The notes beneath the pieces are model-generated. The model was not told the DNA's origin and ran no database searches. It saw nothing but the letters and a program-made list of their open reading frames with translations. From the NCBI GenBank assembly GCA_017545095.1, contig JAFYCU010000205.1, positions 1-6,954 of the forward strand: a stretch of DNA of 6,954 nt, written 5' to 3'. Origin of the DNA: Muribaculaceae bacterium. GTDB lineage: Bacteria > Bacteroidota > Bacteroidia > Bacteroidales > Muribaculaceae. Both the position numbers and the translations under genes were made by a program. Below are positions 5,665 through 6,954 of the stretch, piece by piece (position 1 is the stretch's first letter; each line of letters opens with the position of its first letter).

Positions 5665-6456
5665 ATGACTGATAACCGCCCCTTGATATTGATCAGCAAC
5701 GATGACGGGCTTCACTACCCTGGCATCCACACCCTGATATCCATCGCCCGCGAGCTGGGCGACGTGGTGGTGGTGGCCCCTGAGCACCACCAGAGTGGCA
5801 TGTCGAGTGCCATCACCATCATCACTCCGCTGCGTGCCGTGAAGGTGAGCGAGGAGCCTGGCCTTACGGTGTGGCAGGTGGGCGGCACACCCACCGACTG
5901 CATGAAGCTCGCCTTGGACCAGCTGCTTGGCGGCCGTCGCCCCGATCTGGTGCTGTCGGGCATCAACCACGGCTACAATGCCGGCATCAGCGCCATCTAC
6001 AGCGGCACGGTGGGCGTGGTGCTCGAAGCCGTGCTGCGCCATCTGCCGGCGGTGGCGTTCTCGCATGGGGCCATCACCCGCGACATCGACTTCGCCCCCT
6101 GTGTGCCCTACATCCGGCGCATCACCGCCCAAGCCCTCGCCCACCGCGAAGCACTGCGCGAGGTGTGCCTGAACGTGAACTTCCCCCGCGAGGGCAGCCA
6201 CTACCAGGGCGTGAAAGTCACCACCACCGCCATGGGGCATTGGGAGCGGGAATATGACCACCGCGTGGACCCGCACGGCCAGGACTATTACTGGCTGCAG
6301 GGACATTACGTGAGCGATAACCCCGACGACACCACCACCGACTTCTACTGGCTTGAGCGCGGCTGGGTCACCGTAACCCCCACACAGGTCGACCTCACCG
6401 CTCACCACGCCCTGCCAGCCATCGACGCGCTCCTCAAGAGCGGGGCAATCACGTAA
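5665..6456 (+). CDS. surE: 5'/3'-nucleotidase SurE
   Basis: SurE is a metal-dependent phosphatase that removes phosphate from nucleoside 5'- and 3'-monophosphates and, in some species, short polyphosphate. It is linked to stationary-phase survival. The product is 263 residues, typical for the family. ILISNDDG (residues 8-15) supplies the paired metal-binding aspartates D13 and D14; APEHHQSGMSSAIT (38-51) gives S44; GGTPTDCMK (73-81) and LSGINHGYNAG (97-107) give N101; YSGTVG follows. Where many SurE proteins continue GAA after SGTV, this one has GVV, a mild difference. The frame stays open upstream to a TTG at 5638, but that codon overlaps the -7 box, so ATG 5665 is the true start. It is divergent from gltX and has no coding partner within about 500 bp downstream. 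Confidence 0.96.
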   Translation: MTDNRPLILISNDDGLHYPGIHTLISIARELGDVVVVAPEHHQSGMSSAITIITPLRAVKVSEEPGLTVWQVGGTPTDCMKLALDQLLGGRRPDLVLSGINHGYNAGISAIYSGTVGVVLEAVLRHLPAVAFSHGAITRDIDFAPCVPYIRRITAQALAHREALREVCLNVNFPREGSHYQGVKVTTTAMGHWEREYDHRVDPHGQDYYWLQGHYVSDNPDDTTTDFYWLERGWVTVTPTQVDLTAHHALPAIDALLKSGAIT

Positions 6457-6464
6457 TTCTAATC

Positions 6465-6532
6465 AGGAATTAAGGAATGAAGGAATCCTCGCCTCAGCAC
6501 GCTCAAGCAAATTTCCTTCATTCCTCAATTCC
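6465..6532. repeat. Inverted repeat of octamer units just after surE
   Basis: Left arm 6466-6485 and right arm 6513-6532 are reverse complements at 19 of 20 positions, with a 27-nt loop. The left arm consists of 8-nt units AGGAATTA, AGGAATGA, AGGAATCC beginning at 6465. It starts 9 nt after the surE stop and could stabilise or help end the surE mRNA. The downstream bases (CGACCTTAATTTT) are not a clean U-run, so an intrinsic terminator is only possible. Confidence 0.65.
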
Positions 6533-6557
6533 CGACCTTAATTTTCATCCCATCCAC

Positions 6558-6585
6558 TGCATTATCCATTGTCAATTATCAATTC
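6558..6585 (+). repeat. Four-unit heptamer array (TNNATTN)
   Basis: Units TGCATTA, TCCATTG, TCAATTA and TCAATTC follow one another without gaps. The first unit equals the heptamer of the repeats at 3791-3842 and 3884-3914, suggesting one related family. The array is flanked by CACTGC on the left (6555-6560, overlapping the first unit) and again on the right (6585-6590). Confidence 0.6.
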
Positions 6586-6590
6586 ACTGC

Positions 6591-6671
6591 CGCAATCAGA
6601 CAATTAAGGACAATGGAAGACAATTAAAGACAACGGCTTGGACAGTCAACAAATTAAATACAAATTATAAG
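6591..6671 (+). repeat. Direct repeat copy A, with internal decamers
   Basis: It starts CGCAATCA and continues as 10-nt units GACAATTAAG, GACAATGGAA, GACAATTAAA (6599-6628), then GACAACGGCTTG and GACAGTCAAC. It ends with an AT-rich tail through TTATAAG. Bases 6619-6671 match 6720-6772 at 50 of 53 positions. Copy A has two more decamers than copy B. Confidence 0.75.
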
Positions 6672-6674
6672 TAA

Positions 6675-6735
6675 GACGCGAGACGCGAGAAGCGAGAATC
6701 AAGCTGGCTGGCGCAATCAGACAACTAAAGACAAC
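6675..6735 (+). repeat. Composite heptamer repeat, copy 3
   Basis: Four 7-nt units GACGCGA, GACGCGA, GAAGCGA, GAATCAA (6675-6702) lead into GCTGGCTGGCGC (6703-6714) and AATCAGACAACTAAAG. This is the same order and orientation as copy 2 at 1212-1270. It lies between the two copies of the 53-bp direct repeat and merges into copy B. Confidence 0.75.
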
Positions 6736-6772
6736 GGATTGAACAGTCAACAAATTAAATACAAATTATAAG
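6712..6772 (+). repeat. Direct repeat copy B
   Basis: CGCAATCA followed by one decamer (GACAACTAAA), then GACAACGGATTG and the same AT-rich tail as copy A. The 53-bp segment 6720-6772 lies 101 bp from its partner 6619-6671, with three mismatches. Confidence 0.75.
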
Positions 6773-6784
6773 CTTCTTCCGAAA

Positions 6785-6829
6785 TTTTGAGTGATGAAGG
6801 TTTTGAGTGAAGGTTTTGAGTGATGAAGC
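6785..6829 (+). repeat. Three tandem units of 16, 13 and 16 bp
   Basis: TTTTGAGTGATGAAGG (6785-6800), TTTTGAGTGAAGG (6801-6813) and TTTTGAGTGATGAAGC (6814-6829) lie head to tail. The middle unit lacks three bases, so no reading frame runs evenly through the array. Confidence 0.75.
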
Positions 6830-6834
6830 ATGTA

Positions 6835-6856
6835 GAGCCGCATCACGATGCGGCTC
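6835..6856. repeat. Perfect 10-bp-arm palindrome
   Basis: GAGCCGCATC (6835-6844) and GATGCGGCTC (6847-6856) are exact reverse complements around AC, six bases after the 16/13-nt array. As RNA it would be a strong GC hairpin on either strand. It is followed by CCCCC rather than a U-run, so I do not call it a terminator. Similar TAGAG-prefixed palindromes are, from memory, common between genes in Bacteroidales. Confidence 0.65.
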
Positions 6857-6954
6857 CCCCGATGCAATTTCCCCGTTCACGATGTGTATCACCCCACTCG
6901 GCCATCCGGCCAGCACATGTGTAAGCCCAACATGCATCGCCCATCACCCACACT

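Larger units (their letters stand above)
6457..6954. other. 498-bp gene-free region made of short repeats, downstream of surE
   Basis: The region is almost filled by repeat blocks: octamers within a 20-bp inverted repeat (6465-6532), a heptamer array (6558-6585), decamers and a 101-bp-spaced direct repeat (6591-6772), 13/16-nt units (6785-6829) and a palindrome (6835-6856). The last 98 bases (6857-6954) are GC-richer with no recognisable feature apart from a small GGCC-ATCC-GGCC dyad near 6900. Short open frames here are repeat translations and are not called. Confidence 0.7.

Noticed and set aside
6477..6674. 65-residue plus-strand open frame after surE
   Set aside because: It is composed of octamer, heptamer and decamer repeats in sequence; low-complexity product with no family resemblance.
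6755..6937. 60-residue minus-strand open frame
   Set aside because: It crosses the 16/13-nt array and the palindrome; no upstream promoter and no recognisable domain.

Overview
The window looks like a chromosomal core-gene region of a Bacteroidetes bacterium, most likely order Bacteroidales (a GC-rich Prevotellaceae or Muribaculaceae-like lineage is my guess). The evidence is Bacteroidetes-type promoters (TTTG, about 20 nt, TAnnTTTG) rather than sigma70 boxes, no obvious Shine-Dalgarno sequences, protein sequences of Bacteroidales flavour, and GC-rich genes separated by AT-rich, repeat-laden spacers.

Layout, left to right. Positions 1-642 (minus) hold the N-terminal part of lysyl-tRNA synthetase, preceded 18 nt upstream by a small lipoprotein gene (661-1059, minus). 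The two share one clear promoter at 1074-1105. Positions 1060-1496 carry no gene. They hold that promoter, two copies of a composite heptamer repeat, and a 165-bp palindromic MITE/REP-like element. Positions 1497-5431 are a minus-strand operon read as gltX (glutamyl-tRNA synthetase), an outer-membrane beta-barrel-like protein of unknown function, and waaA (Kdo transferase of lipid A/LPS core synthesis). gltX has a textbook Bacteroidetes promoter at 5463-5494. surE (5'/3'-nucleotidase, 5665-6456, plus) diverges from gltX across a 233-bp spacer that contains three copies of a degenerate 33-bp repeat. Positions 6457-6954 carry no gene I can support and are built almost entirely of short tandem repeats with 8-, 7-, 10- and 13/16-nt units, a 101-bp-spaced direct repeat and a perfect palindrome.

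The genes are housekeeping: two aminoacyl-tRNA synthetases, one envelope glycolipid enzyme, one nucleotidase, one probable outer-membrane protein and one lipoprotein. I see no defence system, phage, CRISPR or complete transposon. The unusual content is the repeats: several unrelated-looking families with a 7-nt unit, copies of the same composite repeat at both ends of the window, repeats that begin at or inside stop codons, and one repeat that appears to encode the signal peptide of the outer-membrane protein.
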